DNA of 64,000 nucleotides from NCBI GenBank assembly GCA_934096985.1, contig CAKONC010000002.1:124001-188000 (forward strand), written 5' to 3'. Within the stretch, counting starts at the first letter, position 1. Every line of letters starts with the position of its first letter. Of the stretch, positions 36,257-45,772 are shown piece by piece. Source of the stretch: an uncultured Bacilli bacterium (GTDB lineage: Bacteria; Bacillota_I; Bacilli_A; RF39; UBA660). The notes beneath the pieces were generated by a model that was given only the letters and a program-made list of their open reading frames with translations, was not told the DNA's origin and searched no databases. The position numbers and the translations under genes were made by a program.

Positions 36257-38300
36257 AATTTTCTCCAATATTAATAGCTCGTTCAAAAAGATTATCTATT
36301 TTTTTATGTGAAACATAAATTAATGTTTTATAAGGAAAATTTTTTATTATATTATTTATTATTGTCTTTTCCATAAAATAATCAGTTTCACTTAATGCTT
36401 CGTCTAAGACTAAAATTTTACTATCTTTCATTAATGCACGAGCCAAAATAATTCTTTGTTTTTCACCACCAGATATATTAATTGAATCATTGCTAATTCC
36501 AAAATTATATCTAAATTTTCTTTTATTAACTATCAAATCTATCAAACATATTTTACATATTTTTTGAAATTTAATTTCATCATTTTGATTTAACATAATA
36601 TTGTCTTTAATAGTACCAGTAAAAATTTTTTCTTTTTGACCTACATAAATAATATTGTCTCTAATCGTTCTCAAGCTGTAATCATTTAAACATATGCCAT
36701 TAATATAAATATTACCTTTTGTAGGTTCAATACTTCGATTAATAAGTTTACATAAAGTGCTTTTTCCGCAGCCAGAATTACCCTTCACTAAGACTTTTTC
36801 ATTTTCTTTAATTAATAGATTAACATTTTCTAAAACTCGGTTATAATCATTATAAGTAAAACTTACATTTTTTAAATTTATATTTCCTGATAAAAATTTT
36901 TGTTTATTGCCAAGAATTTCTTCTTTTATATCTATAAAATCACATATTTTTTCAAAACTTGCTCGTAAAAAATTATATTTTGGTATTAATGATATGATAT
37001 TTTTTATTGGTTCAATAAAATAAGAAACAAAAGTATTAAACATTACAAGTTCTATCAAAGTAAATTTATTATTATAAATTAAGAAAAATCCAAAAGTATT
37101 TATTGCAAACATACTTAATTCATAAAGCATATTTCGAAAGAAATTTATAAAATTTAAACTGGTAGTAAATGCATAATTATCAAATATTAAATCACATGTT
37201 TTACTTTCAATTTTACTCAAAACATTTCCTATTTCATTTAAATTTTTAATGCTACTTATCATATCTATATTTTCAACTAATAAGCTATTAAAAGTAGTTT
37301 GATATTCAATATTTTTCTTTATTCTTTGATAAATATAGGAACTTATTAATAAAGAAAATAAGATATAAACAAGCATAAAAACAAATAAAATTAATGTTAA
37401 TGTTTTATTAATAATAAATAAAGTAACAAATGAGCCAAAAGAAACTAAAAGGTTTAAAAAGGAAGTAACAAAAAGTTCAGAAAATAAACTTTTAATACTT
37501 CCAATTTCACCTACTCTAGTTATTATCTCTCCTGACGTCCTTGAAGCAATAACATTTAAAGGAAGAGAAAACAGATGATTAAGAAAGTTTTTATATACAC
37601 TTATATCAATATTTTTATTTAAGTGATTTTCGTAATAATCTTTCAAATAATTAAACACAATTTTAAAAGTTAAACTAATAAGGAAAAGAAATATAATATA
37701 CTTTATCAAAGTGGTTGATCCATTTAAGATCAACTGGTTTAAACTTTTAAAATATAAACCATAAATTATTGTAAAAATCATAAGAAAGAAACTACATAAA
37801 AACATATTTAAGCATAGTTTTTTATTGTCTCTTAAAATATTAAAAAATAACGAATATATATTACTTTCTTTTTCAAGAACGATTATTTTGTCTTTAGGAT
37901 ATAATTCTAATACAACTTCTGAAAATATGCTTTCGAACTTTTTTTTATCCATTATAATTTTGCCTTTATCTGGATCCATAAATACATAGTCATTTTTTCT
38001 AATCTCATATAAGCACATAAAATGTGCTAATCCATTTTCATAAATAACATGTACAATACAAGGTAAAATAATTTTAGATAAATCATTAATTTTAAGTTTC
38101 TTTGCAGATACATCAAAGCCATATTTTTCTGCAGCTTTTTGTAAATGATAAACACTAACCCCCTGCAGTGAAGTAAATGTATCCATTCTTATTTTTTCTA
38201 CAGAAACATATCCATCATAATATCTAATTATTGAGGCCAAACAACAAGCACCACAATCCTTTATGTCTTTCTGACGTACAATAACCATTTTTCTTTTCAT
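36249..38300 (-). CDS. bacteriocin-processing peptidase/ABC exporter (C39 domain)
   Basis: 683 residues. The N-terminal C39 protease has catalytic Cys16 (DIKDCGACC), His93 (GLAHFMC) and Asp109 (VFMDPDKG), used to cut double-glycine leaders. A six-helix ABC transmembrane domain (about residues 165-440) and an ATPase follow: Walker A KGNSGCGKSTLC, signature NISGGEKQRIILARAL, Walker B KILVLDEALSETD. AAAGGAGG precedes the start. It exports and matures the two downstream double-glycine peptides. Confidence 0.95.
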   Translation of the reverse strand: MKRKMVIVRQKDIKDCGACCLASIIRYYDGYVSVEKIRMDTFTSLQGVSVYHLQKAAEKYGFDVSAKKLKINDLSKIILPCIVHVIYENGLAHFMCLYEIRKNDYVFMDPDKGKIIMDKKKFESIFSEVVLELYPKDKIIVLEKESNIYSLFFNILRDNKKLCLNMFLCSFFLMIFTIIYGLYFKSLNQLILNGSTTLIKYIIFLFLISLTFKIVFNYLKDYYENHLNKNIDISVYKNFLNHLFSLPLNVIASRTSGEIITRVGEIGSIKSLFSELFVTSFLNLLVSFGSFVTLFIINKTLTLILFVFMLVYILFSLLISSYIYQRIKKNIEYQTTFNSLLVENIDMISSIKNLNEIGNVLSKIESKTCDLIFDNYAFTTSLNFINFFRNMLYELSMFAINTFGFFLIYNNKFTLIELVMFNTFVSYFIEPIKNIISLIPKYNFLRASFEKICDFIDIKEEILGNKQKFLSGNINLKNVSFTYNDYNRVLENVNLLIKENEKVLVKGNSGCGKSTLCKLINRSIEPTKGNIYINGICLNDYSLRTIRDNIIYVGQKEKIFTGTIKDNIMLNQNDEIKFQKICKICLIDLIVNKRKFRYNFGISNDSINISGGEKQRIILARALMKDSKILVLDEALSETDYFMEKTIINNIIKNFPYKTLIYVSHKKIDNLFERAINIGENYE

Positions 38301-38457
38301 CTATTTTTCCTCCTTTCACCCTACTTATACCCATTAAAATTAAGTTTTCCTTTTATTTTTGTAAAATTTAATTTATTTTTTTATATTTTTACATTTCGTA
38401 ACAGTTATATTTTTTATATAAGGCAATATAATTTACTATAATAAGGAGGAAAAAAGT

Positions 38458-38952
38458 TTGATTAATAAACAAAATCTATGGTTTATCACTTTATTTGCAT
38501 TAATATTAATACTAGGAATTTATTATATAAGTTTACCAGATAATAGCTTGCCAACATTTTCTAGCACAGAAAATAACTTGGATAATGCTATAAAAGTTAC
38601 TGATTCTGATGTAATAATTGCTTTAAAAGTTGAAGAGGAAGAAAAAATTTTAAAAGAAATGGAAAATGCTCAAAAGATTCTTTTAGATAGCAGTTCTACA
38701 ACAGAGCAAAAAAATATAGCTTACGAATCTTTACAAGAATTAAATTCAAAAAAAGGTAAAATAATTGAAATTGAAAAGCTTATAAAAGAAAAATTTAATT
38801 TAGATTCTTGTGTAAAAATCGAAGGTAACAAAATAAATATTACCTTGTCAAGTAAAAATCAAGATGCTGAATTTGCAAATAATGTTATAAAATCTGTGCA
38901 ATCTCTTTATACTGAGCAGATGTATATAACCGTTAAGTTTCAAGATAAATAG
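38458..38952 (+). CDS. spoIIIAH: stage III sporulation protein SpoIIIAH-like
   Basis: 164 residues from a TTG at 38458, preceded by AAGGAGG. NKQNLWFITLFALILILGIYYISLP matches the SpoIIIAH start, followed by a coiled linker and the EscJ/FliF-like domain (IEGNKINITLSSKNQDAEFA, QMYITVKFQ). SpoIIIAH sits in the mother-cell membrane and pairs with forespore SpoIIQ in the feeding-tube channel. Here it is apart from the other spoIIIA genes and beside gerE, in a late-sporulation cluster. Confidence 0.88.
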   Translation: MINKQNLWFITLFALILILGIYYISLPDNSLPTFSSTENNLDNAIKVTDSDVIIALKVEEEEKILKEMENAQKILLDSSSTTEQKNIAYESLQELNSKKGKIIEIEKLIKEKFNLDSCVKIEGNKINITLSSKNQDAEFANNVIKSVQSLYTEQMYITVKFQDK

Positions 38953-39020
38953 GCATATGTAAGGACCTTTTTTATAAAAAATTCATAAAATATTATGAAT
39001 AGTGTAAGAAAGGAAGGCCT

Positions 39021-39227
39021 ATGAAAAAACTACTTACTAAAAGAGAACACGAAATATTTTCACTTTTAGTACTTAACAAAACAACTAAAGAAATATCCGA
39101 GCAATTAAATATTAGTCAAAAAACTGTCCGCAACCATATATCAAATACAATGCAAAAATTAGGTGTAAAGGGCCGTTGTAATGCTATAATTGAATTATTA
39201 AAACTTGGAGCAATTTCATTAGATTAA
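39021..39227 (+). CDS. gerE: late sporulation transcription factor GerE
   Basis: A 68-residue LuxR-type helix-turn-helix protein consisting only of the DNA-binding domain. KKLLTKREHEIFSLL, TTKEISEQLNISQKTVRNHIS and MQKLGVKGRCNAIIELLKLG closely parallel the known GerE sequence, which is about 74 residues in Bacillus. GerE controls the last mother-cell genes with sigma-K. AAAGGAAGG precedes the start. A terminator follows, so the gene ends its transcript. Confidence 0.92.
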   Translation: MKKLLTKREHEIFSLLVLNKTTKEISEQLNISQKTVRNHISNTMQKLGVKGRCNAIIELLKLGAISLD

Positions 39228-39254
39228 ACCAAAAGCCTTCGGGCTTTTTTTTGA
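39228..39254 (+). terminator. terminator of gerE
   Basis: AAAAGCC, a TTCG tetraloop and GGCTTTT (39231-39247) followed by more T residues, right after the gerE stop. Confidence 0.9.
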
Positions 39255-39295
39255 ATAAAGAAATATTTTTATAATATAATTTATTAGGTGATAAC

Positions 39296-40195
39296 ATGCT
39301 AAAAAAAAGGGCCATAAAAAGAATCATTACTTCAACTGGTGCATTATTTATTTTTTTATTGATATATATTTTTCCAAAACAAGAAAAATTTAATATTCCC
39401 GAAGAAGTAATTTATGTTAATGAACTTACAATGCCTCTTTACACGCTTGATCAAAATAGTTATGTTGCTAGGACTAATATTATCAAAAAAAATGAAGATG
39501 ATATAAATTATATAATAAGTGTGCTTACTAAAAATAGTATTAATTCAAATTATTTGGCTACAAATTTTACACCAGTTATTCCCGAAAACACAAAACTACT
39601 TGATTACTCATTAAACGATAATATTTTAAAACTTAACTTTTCTAAAGAATTACTAAATGTAAGTGAAAAAGATGAAGAAAAAATGATTGAAAGTTTAATA
39701 TACTCTTTATGTGAAATAAATGGCATTAATAAAATAATGATATTTGTTGAAGGAAAAGAATTAAATGAACTACCAAACTCAAAAATAAAATTACCTACTG
39801 TGCTTGATAAAAGTTTTGGTGTAAATAAAGTGTATGATGTTAATAATATAAAAGGTATTGTTAAAACTACAGTATACTATATGAAAAAATATGAAGACGA
39901 TTTATATTACGTACCAATTACTAAAATCACTAATAGTGATAAAAAATGTATTGAAATAATTATAGATGAACTTAAATCATCCCCCACATATGAAAGTAAT
40001 TTACTAAGTTTTTTAACTGCTTCTTATGAACTTGAAAATTATGAAATACTAGATAACTCTATATCACTAACTTTTAATAATAAATTACTAGCTAATTTAA
40101 ATGATGAGGAAATCACAGAAAAAGTAAAATATTCTCTTGCTCTTTCAATAAGAGATTCTCTTAATATCGAAGATATAGTTATAAATATTAATTAA
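39296..40195 (+). CDS. gerM: spore germination/sporulation protein GerM-like
   Basis: 299 residues: an N-terminal basic stretch and transmembrane anchor (residues 11-29), then two GerMN domains. The first covers about residues 60-155 (ENTKLLDYSLNDNILKLNFS); the second about 185-297 (NYEILDNSISLTFNNKLL). GerM is a mother-cell lipoprotein or anchored protein needed for SpoIIQ localisation and spore cortex formation. This fits its position behind spoIIIAH and gerE. No lipobox cysteine is visible, so it is anchored by the helix. Confidence 0.85.
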   Translation: MLKKRAIKRIITSTGALFIFLLIYIFPKQEKFNIPEEVIYVNELTMPLYTLDQNSYVARTNIIKKNEDDINYIISVLTKNSINSNYLATNFTPVIPENTKLLDYSLNDNILKLNFSKELLNVSEKDEEKMIESLIYSLCEINGINKIMIFVEGKELNELPNSKIKLPTVLDKSFGVNKVYDVNNIKGIVKTTVYYMKKYEDDLYYVPITKITNSDKKCIEIIIDELKSSPTYESNLLSFLTASYELENYEILDNSISLTFNNKLLANLNDEEITEKVKYSLALSIRDSLNIEDIVININ

Positions 40196-40214
40196 TTGTA
40201 AATACTATATATTA

Positions 40215-40553
40215 GTGATAATTATGCCAATAATAGTATATAAAAATAAATTTAAAGATTATGAATTAAGTTTTGCTTTTAACCTAGAATATATAAAAGG
40301 TTACAAACTTAAAAACAAAGATTATAATGAACTTTTTTCTGAAAATATCAAAAATATCATAAATGAGTCCATAGAAAATTTTAATGAAGATATTTATCAA
40401 AATTATTTAAGTGAATATAAAATAACATTTATTGCTTTAACTAAATATTTTATGGATAAAATACCAGATATTTTTTCTATTAAATATGAAAATAATAATG
40501 AAAACTCGATATTTTATGCTGACGAAATACAAAATTTAACAAAAAATGGCTAA
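40215..40553 (+). CDS. uncharacterised small protein
   Basis: About 112 residues from GTG 40215, or 109 from ATG 40224, with no strong ribosome binding site in either case. It has no predicted membrane helix. Composition is acidic and Asn/Tyr-rich (KNKDYNELFSENIKNIINESIENF). It lies 20 bases after gerM, so a sporulation role is possible but inferred only from position. No family recognised. Confidence 0.6.
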   Translation: MIIMPIIVYKNKFKDYELSFAFNLEYIKGYKLKNKDYNELFSENIKNIINESIENFNEDIYQNYLSEYKITFIALTKYFMDKIPDIFSIKYENNNENSIFYADEIQNLTKNG

Positions 40554-40599
40554 ATTTACTTGTATTTAATTAAACATTGATATATAATTTAATTGTGAT

Positions 40600-40676
<77 letters not shown>

Positions 40677-40707
40677 ATTGATAATAAACTCGGTATTTAT
40701 CGAGTAT

Positions 40708-40740
40708 ACTAAAAACGGCTTTTTATAAGTCGTTTTTATG
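40708..40740 (+). terminator. terminator of tRNA-Arg
   Basis: AAAAACGGCTT and AAGTCGTTTTT arms around TTTAT, with the T-rich 3' arm ending the hairpin. A smaller CTCG/CGAG hairpin at about 40690-40706 precedes it. Confidence 0.75.
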
Positions 40741-40792
40741 TTATTAAGATAATGCATTTAACATTTTTGTTAAGTGCTTTTTTATTTTCAAA

Positions 40793-40822
40793 AAATGGAA
40801 TAAGACTTTATCTTATTCCACT
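40793..40822 (-). terminator. terminator of miaB
   Basis: GGAATAAGA pairs with TCTTATTCC and is followed on the minus strand by a T run. The stem includes the miaB stop codon. Confidence 0.8.
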
Positions 40823-42213
40823 ATTCCATCTAAGCTAAAACTTTTAGCATCAGTTATTTTTACATTAACAATTTGGCCAATTAATGATTTATCACAAGAA
40901 ACATTTACAAGTTTCATTGTATCAGTATAACCAAAACATTTTTCCGGGTCCTTTTCACTTTCTCCTATTAAAAGTACAGGAACTACTCTACTCAAAAGTT
41001 TTTCATTACTTTCTTTTGAATATTTATTAATAAGTTCATTTAATTCATGTAATCTTCTTTCTTTATCTTCTTTTGAAACATCATCTTTCATAAGTGATGA
41101 TGCAGTTCCTTTTCTTTCAGAATAAATAAATGTATAAGCACCATCATACTTAAGTTTATTAACTACATCTAAAGTTTCTTTAAAATCTTCTTCAGTTTCT
41201 GATGGAAAACCAACAATAATATCAGTAGTAATACATACTCCTGGTATTTTTTCTTTCATTTTATTAAATAAACTAATGTATTCTTCTTTAGTATATCGAC
41301 GATTCATCTTCTTTAAAATTCTATCACTACCAGATTGAATAGGTAGATGAATATAAGGCATAACATTTTCATATTTTGCAATTACATCAATCATTTTATC
41401 AGTAAAGTTCCAAGGATGAGATGTAACAAATCTAAGTCTTGGTATACCAAGTTTTGCAACATTTTCAAGTAAATCTGCAAAATCATACCCTAAATTCAAA
41501 TCATTTCCATAAGCATTTACATTTTGTCCTAATAAAGTTATTTCTTTATACCCATTTTGAACAAGGCATTTGCATTCTTCTATAATTGCCTCCATTTTTC
41601 TACTTCTTTCTCTTCCTCTAGTAAATGGAACTATACAGTAAGTACAAAATTTGTCACAACCAAACATAACGTTTACCCATGCACATATATTTGAATCTCT
41701 TTTATAAATAATATTTTCTGGAACAACATCACTATTTGATTGAACAAAAATATTTTGCTTATCTAATTTTTCTAATAATAATTTTGGTAAATCAAAAATA
41801 TTATTTGGACCAATGACAATATCAACATATTTATGATTTTTTTCAATATCCTCAACAACATCAACTTGACCTGCCATACAGCCCATTAATACAATTACTA
41901 AATCCTTTTTTATATTTTTTAAATGTTTGCATCTTCCTAAATAGCCAAAAACTTTATCATGAGCATTTTCTCTTATAGCGCATGTATTTAAAACTACTAC
42001 ATCTGCATCATCTAATTCATTGGTTTTAGAAAATCCTAATCTTTCCAAGAAAGAAGCAATTGCCTCAGAATCATGAACATTCATTTGACAACCATAAGTT
42101 TTTAAAAAATATTTTTTATTTTCATAAACTTTTTGAATTTCATTATCTATATTTAAATAATTAATATTAACTTTCTCTCTATTTCTTGCTATATTATAAT
42201 CTGGTTTTAACAT
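40813..42213 (-). CDS. miaB: tRNA-2-methylthio-N6-dimethylallyladenosine synthase MiaB
   Basis: Radical SAM methylthiotransferase that modifies A37 of tRNAs. 466 residues. The first [4Fe-4S] site uses TYGCQMN, NTCAIRE and MGCMAG (residues about 40-112). The radical SAM cluster is CDKFCTYC near residue 185, and a C-terminal TRAM domain follows. The N-terminal 35-residue extension is usual in Bacillota. It is monocistronic, with its own terminator. Confidence 0.97.
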   Translation of the reverse strand: MLKPDYNIARNREKVNINYLNIDNEIQKVYENKKYFLKTYGCQMNVHDSEAIASFLERLGFSKTNELDDADVVVLNTCAIRENAHDKVFGYLGRCKHLKNIKKDLVIVLMGCMAGQVDVVEDIEKNHKYVDIVIGPNNIFDLPKLLLEKLDKQNIFVQSNSDVVPENIIYKRDSNICAWVNVMFGCDKFCTYCIVPFTRGRERSRKMEAIIEECKCLVQNGYKEITLLGQNVNAYGNDLNLGYDFADLLENVAKLGIPRLRFVTSHPWNFTDKMIDVIAKYENVMPYIHLPIQSGSDRILKKMNRRYTKEEYISLFNKMKEKIPGVCITTDIIVGFPSETEEDFKETLDVVNKLKYDGAYTFIYSERKGTASSLMKDDVSKEDKERRLHELNELINKYSKESNEKLLSRVVPVLLIGESEKDPEKCFGYTDTMKLVNVSCDKSLIGQIVNVKITDAKSFSLDGIVE

Positions 42214-42441
42214 AAAAAAATCACTTCCAACAAAATGTATTATAACAAAATTAACATTTAATTGAAAGGGATTTTGGATATTCTAGGATATTTATTAAGT
42301 TTAAAGCTTAATGAAGAAGTATTTTTAAATTAGGGATGCATGATATGAATTACTTTTTATCCAAAACCCGCTTTCACGTTGTAATTTACTCTAATTTAAA
42401 ACTATTTTCAAGTACTTCGACAAAACTAGAAAAAACTAGAA
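42214..42441. other. 228-base interval without a supported gene
   Basis: A 63-codon plus-strand frame crosses it into the carboxypeptidase gene, but it lacks a ribosome binding site and protein-like composition. Only short AT-rich inverted repeats such as TTAAG/CTTAA near 42297 are visible. Confidence 0.5.
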
Positions 42442-43623
42442 TTATTTTGACATTTTTCGACGTTTTTTTCTCATTCTTTTTAAAAGTTTTTTTACTATTT
42501 TCCAAAACATATATAATAAAATTATAATTACAATAATTATAATAATTGATGGATTATATTTTATATTTTTATCTAAATGTACATCTAAAGAAGTTAATAA
42601 ATTATCACCATTATAAATATTTATTTTTCCAAGAAGAGCCCCTTTTTTCGTATTATATTTAACCTTTTCTACCCCATCATATTCATAAGTAATATCAGCA
42701 TTATTTTTTAAATACATTTCAATATCATCATTACCATAAATTATATATTCTTTTTCTTTACTTTTTTCAATAGGTAATCTTTTTATTTCTGTTTCTTTTG
42801 ATAAAACTTTTTGGTAACTATAATTATCCTTATAATAATCATATATAGTTAAAGAGTCCTTTATTGCACTTGAGGCATTTAAAGGATTTGACCCAAGAAC
42901 TATAAGCATATAGTCTACATTATTTAAGTTAGCAGTTGAAGCAAGACATCTTCCTGCATCTAAAGTAAACCCTGTTTTTGCACCTAAAATTTCATCTGTA
43001 TTTAAACCATTTTTATAAACATCAACAGTTCTTAAAAGTTTAATTCCATTTGTGGTAGTATAACTTTTCGTAGTAAAAATTTTTTTAAAAGTATCATTTT
43101 TTAATGCATATGATAATAAAATAGAAACATCTTTTGCACTAGAATAGTTATTTTCATCATCCATGCCAATTGGATTAGAAAATGAAGTGTTATTCATACC
43201 AATTTTTTTTGCTAATTCATTCATTTGATTAATAAAACTATCATAACCTAAAGTATTATTTATTATTGCATTTACCGCATCTGCACCACTTGGAAGCAAA
43301 ATACCATATAATAAATCTAAATAAGTTACTTTATCATTTACTTTAAAGCCAGCTTTTGAATAACCATTTAAACCCTCGAAATCTTTATTTTGAATAACCA
43401 CAAACTCATTTAAATCATTAATATTTTCAATTGCCACAATACTAGTCATGATTTTTGTTAAACTAGCAATTGAAACTTTTTCATCTTCATTTATATTATA
43501 TAAAACTGTATTATCATTTAAATTATATAAAATAATATTTTTGCTACTAACATCAAATTCCTCAGCATATACAAAACTAATACTTATAAAAAAAGTTAAA
43601 ATAATAGCGTATATTTTCTTCAT
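42442..43623 (-). CDS. D-alanyl-D-alanine carboxypeptidase (peptidase S11), first copy
   Basis: 393 residues from ATG 43623, after GGTGGT. A signal peptide (KKIYAIILTFFISISFVYA) precedes the penicillin-binding domain with SLTK (SxxK, near residue 53) and GAKTGFT (KTG, near residue 216). A C-terminal beta domain and a membrane anchor with basic tail (KLLKRMRKKRRK) follow. It trims D-Ala from peptidoglycan stem peptides outside the membrane. A second S11 enzyme is encoded at 57497-58642, so the two probably serve different growth or sporulation phases. Confidence 0.9.
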   Translation of the reverse strand: MKKIYAIILTFFISISFVYAEEFDVSSKNIILYNLNDNTVLYNINEDEKVSIASLTKIMTSIVAIENINDLNEFVVIQNKDFEGLNGYSKAGFKVNDKVTYLDLLYGILLPSGADAVNAIINNTLGYDSFINQMNELAKKIGMNNTSFSNPIGMDDENNYSSAKDVSILLSYALKNDTFKKIFTTKSYTTTNGIKLLRTVDVYKNGLNTDEILGAKTGFTLDAGRCLASTANLNNVDYMLIVLGSNPLNASSAIKDSLTIYDYYKDNYSYQKVLSKETEIKRLPIEKSKEKEYIIYGNDDIEMYLKNNADITYEYDGVEKVKYNTKKGALLGKINIYNGDNLLTSLDVHLDKNIKYNPSIIIIIVIIILLYMFWKIVKKLLKRMRKKRRKMSK

Positions 43624-43707
43624 TTTTACCACCATACTAAAATTATAACACAATAAAATTATTTAGAACTTAAAATAAATTAACTTGACATGATATTTTA
43701 ACTTTGA

Positions 43708-43742
43708 CATAAAAAAGCACCATTTTTAATTTAAATGATGCT
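43708..43742 (-). terminator. terminator of thrS
   Basis: On the minus strand AGCATCATTT pairs with AAATGGTGCT around an AT loop and is followed by six T residues. Confidence 0.8.
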
Positions 43743-43747
43743 CTTAA

Positions 43748-45511
43748 TTAAATATTATATTTTTTATTTTCTATACAATCATTAATTTTTTCAACAAACT
43801 TTTCTGTTGACATAGTTATAGTTTCAGGATTTCCAAATTTACGATAACTAATTTGTTTATTATTTACTTCATTATCTCCGATAATTAAAGTTATAGGCAT
43901 TTTCCTAGTTTGACTTTCACGCATTTTATATCCTAGTTTTTCATTTCTATCGTCAAGTTTAACTCTAATTTTATTTTCCTCTAAAATATTTTTAATCTCA
44001 TAACAATAATCAAGATGAAGCTCATTATTAACTGGAATAATATTTACCTGCACTGGAGAAAGCCATAATGGGAATGCTCCTTTAGTTTCTTCGATAACAA
44101 ATGCAGTAAATCTATCAAATGTTCCAAAAATAGCTCTGTGTATTACTACTGGAACTTTTTTTTCACCTTTGTTATCAATGTATGATAAATCAAATCTTCT
44201 AGGAAGTAAAAAGTCTAATTGACAAGTTGATAAAGTAACCTCTGGTCCTACTGCAGGTTTTACTTCAACATCTAATTTTGGTCCATAAAATGCTGCTTCA
44301 CCTTTTGCTTCAAAATAATCTACACCAAGTTCATCTAAAACTTCTCTTAATTTATTTTCAGCAGTATTCCACATTTCATCATCATCAAAATATTTTTCTT
44401 TATCTTCTTTATCTCTTAATGATAATCTAAATTTATAGTTTTTAATACCAAAGTCTTTATATACATCTAGTATTAAGCTTACTACCTTTTTAAATTCATC
44501 ACCAATTTGTTCTGGAGTGACAAATAAATGGGCATCATTTTGACACATACATCTAACTCTTTCAAGGCCTTTAACAGCACCACTTGCTTCATATCTAAAG
44601 TCTGTAGCAAATTCTCCAATTCTTATAGGAAGATCCCTATAAGAATGTAATTTATTTTTATAAATAAGCATATGATGAGGACAATTCATTGGTCTTAAAA
44701 CAAATTCTTCTTCATCAACTTTCATCATTGGAAACATATTTTCTTTATAGTGATCCCAATGTCCACTTGTTTTATATAGATTTACTGTTCCAACGCATGG
44801 AGTGTATACGTGATTATATCCTAATCTTTGCTCTTTTTCATATATATAATTTTCTAATTGCTTTCTAATAATAGCACCATTTGGAAGCCATAAAGGCATA
44901 CCGGCACCAACTAGTTCATCAGTCATAAATATTTCCAAATCTTTGCCAATTTTACGATGATCTCTTTGTTTTGCTTCCTCTATTTCATTTAAGCAATTAT
45001 TTAAATCTTCTTCATTAGTAAAACATACACCATAAATTCTTTGAAGCATTTTGTTTTTAGCATCACCTTTCCAGTATGCACCACTAACTTTTAATAATTT
45101 AAAATATTTAAGCATTTTAACATTGTCTACATGAGGTCCACGACATAAATCAGTAAAATCACCTTGTGAATATGTAGAAATAATCGTAGTATCTTCATCC
45201 ATTCTACTAATTAAATCAACCTTATATGGGTCATCTTTAAATTCTTTTAAAGCTTCTTCTTTACTTATTTCATTTCTAATAATCTTTTTACCATCTTTAG
45301 AGATTTTTTTCATTTCTTTTTCAATTTTTGGTAAATCCTCTTCAGTTAAAGTAACATCACCTAAATCAATATCATAATAAAAGCCATCTTCTATTACAGG
45401 TCCTACCCAAAACATTGCATTTGGATATAAATGTTTTACTGCTTGTGCAAGTAAATGTGCACAGCTATGGTTTAATACGCTTAATTTTTCATCTTCTTTT
45501 ATATTTATCAT
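43748..45511 (-). CDS. thrS: threonyl-tRNA synthetase without TGS domain
   Basis: About 587 residues from ATG 45511, supported by AAGGAGGAAATT. It opens almost directly with the editing domain (HSCAHLLAQAVKHLYP, HxxxH) instead of the 60-residue TGS domain of standard ThrRS. Editing ligands continue in TDLCRGPHVD. Class II motifs follow: FRYEASGAVKGLERVRCM, and HRAIFGTFDRF near the end, then the anticodon-binding domain. It is controlled by a T-box. Confidence 0.95.
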   Translation of the reverse strand: MINIKEDEKLSVLNHSCAHLLAQAVKHLYPNAMFWVGPVIEDGFYYDIDLGDVTLTEEDLPKIEKEMKKISKDGKKIIRNEISKEEALKEFKDDPYKVDLISRMDEDTTIISTYSQGDFTDLCRGPHVDNVKMLKYFKLLKVSGAYWKGDAKNKMLQRIYGVCFTNEEDLNNCLNEIEEAKQRDHRKIGKDLEIFMTDELVGAGMPLWLPNGAIIRKQLENYIYEKEQRLGYNHVYTPCVGTVNLYKTSGHWDHYKENMFPMMKVDEEEFVLRPMNCPHHMLIYKNKLHSYRDLPIRIGEFATDFRYEASGAVKGLERVRCMCQNDAHLFVTPEQIGDEFKKVVSLILDVYKDFGIKNYKFRLSLRDKEDKEKYFDDDEMWNTAENKLREVLDELGVDYFEAKGEAAFYGPKLDVEVKPAVGPEVTLSTCQLDFLLPRRFDLSYIDNKGEKKVPVVIHRAIFGTFDRFTAFVIEETKGAFPLWLSPVQVNIIPVNNELHLDYCYEIKNILEENKIRVKLDDRNEKLGYKMRESQTRKMPITLIIGDNEVNNKQISYRKFGNPETITMSTEKFVEKINDCIENKKYNI

Positions 45512-45514
45512 AAT

Positions 45515-45716
45515 TTCCTCCTTCAATAAAAAAACTCCCGCTTACGCAGGAGTGACTAAGCACGGTACCATCCTTTTTTTTACTTAATTTTTATAACGGT
45601 TTTAGCCGGGGTTCTTTTTCAAGACCAGTTCATGGGTAGTAAAAATATTTGTTCTTAAGTTATCTTTCACCATCATAACTTCGCTATTTAAGACTTAAAA
45701 TACTTTCTTGTCCCAA
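45515..45716 (-). promoter_or_regulatory. T-box riboswitch of thrS
   Basis: Stem I elements include GGTGAAAG. Thr codons ACT/ACC occur at the expected specifier side (TACTACCCATG). The T-box AAGGATGGTACCGTGC precedes a terminator with arms ACTCCTGC and GCGGGAGT and a T run, just before the thrS ribosome binding site. The exact specifier triplet is tentative. Confidence 0.9.
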
Positions 45717-45738
45717 TCAAAACTTTTAAAACAAGCAT

Positions 45739-45768
45739 ATTATAGCACATTTTTTATACTTTTTTCAA
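45739..45768 (-). promoter_or_regulatory. promoter of the thrS leader
   Basis: Minus-strand TTGAAA (45763-45768), 18 bases, TATAAT (45739-45744), just upstream of stem I. Confidence 0.8.
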
Positions 45769-45772
45769 TATG

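Noticed and set aside
42336..42527. 63-codon plus-strand ORF before the carboxypeptidase gene
   Set aside because: No Shine-Dalgarno sequence, Ser/Phe-rich random-looking product, and its second half is antisense to the carboxypeptidase tail.
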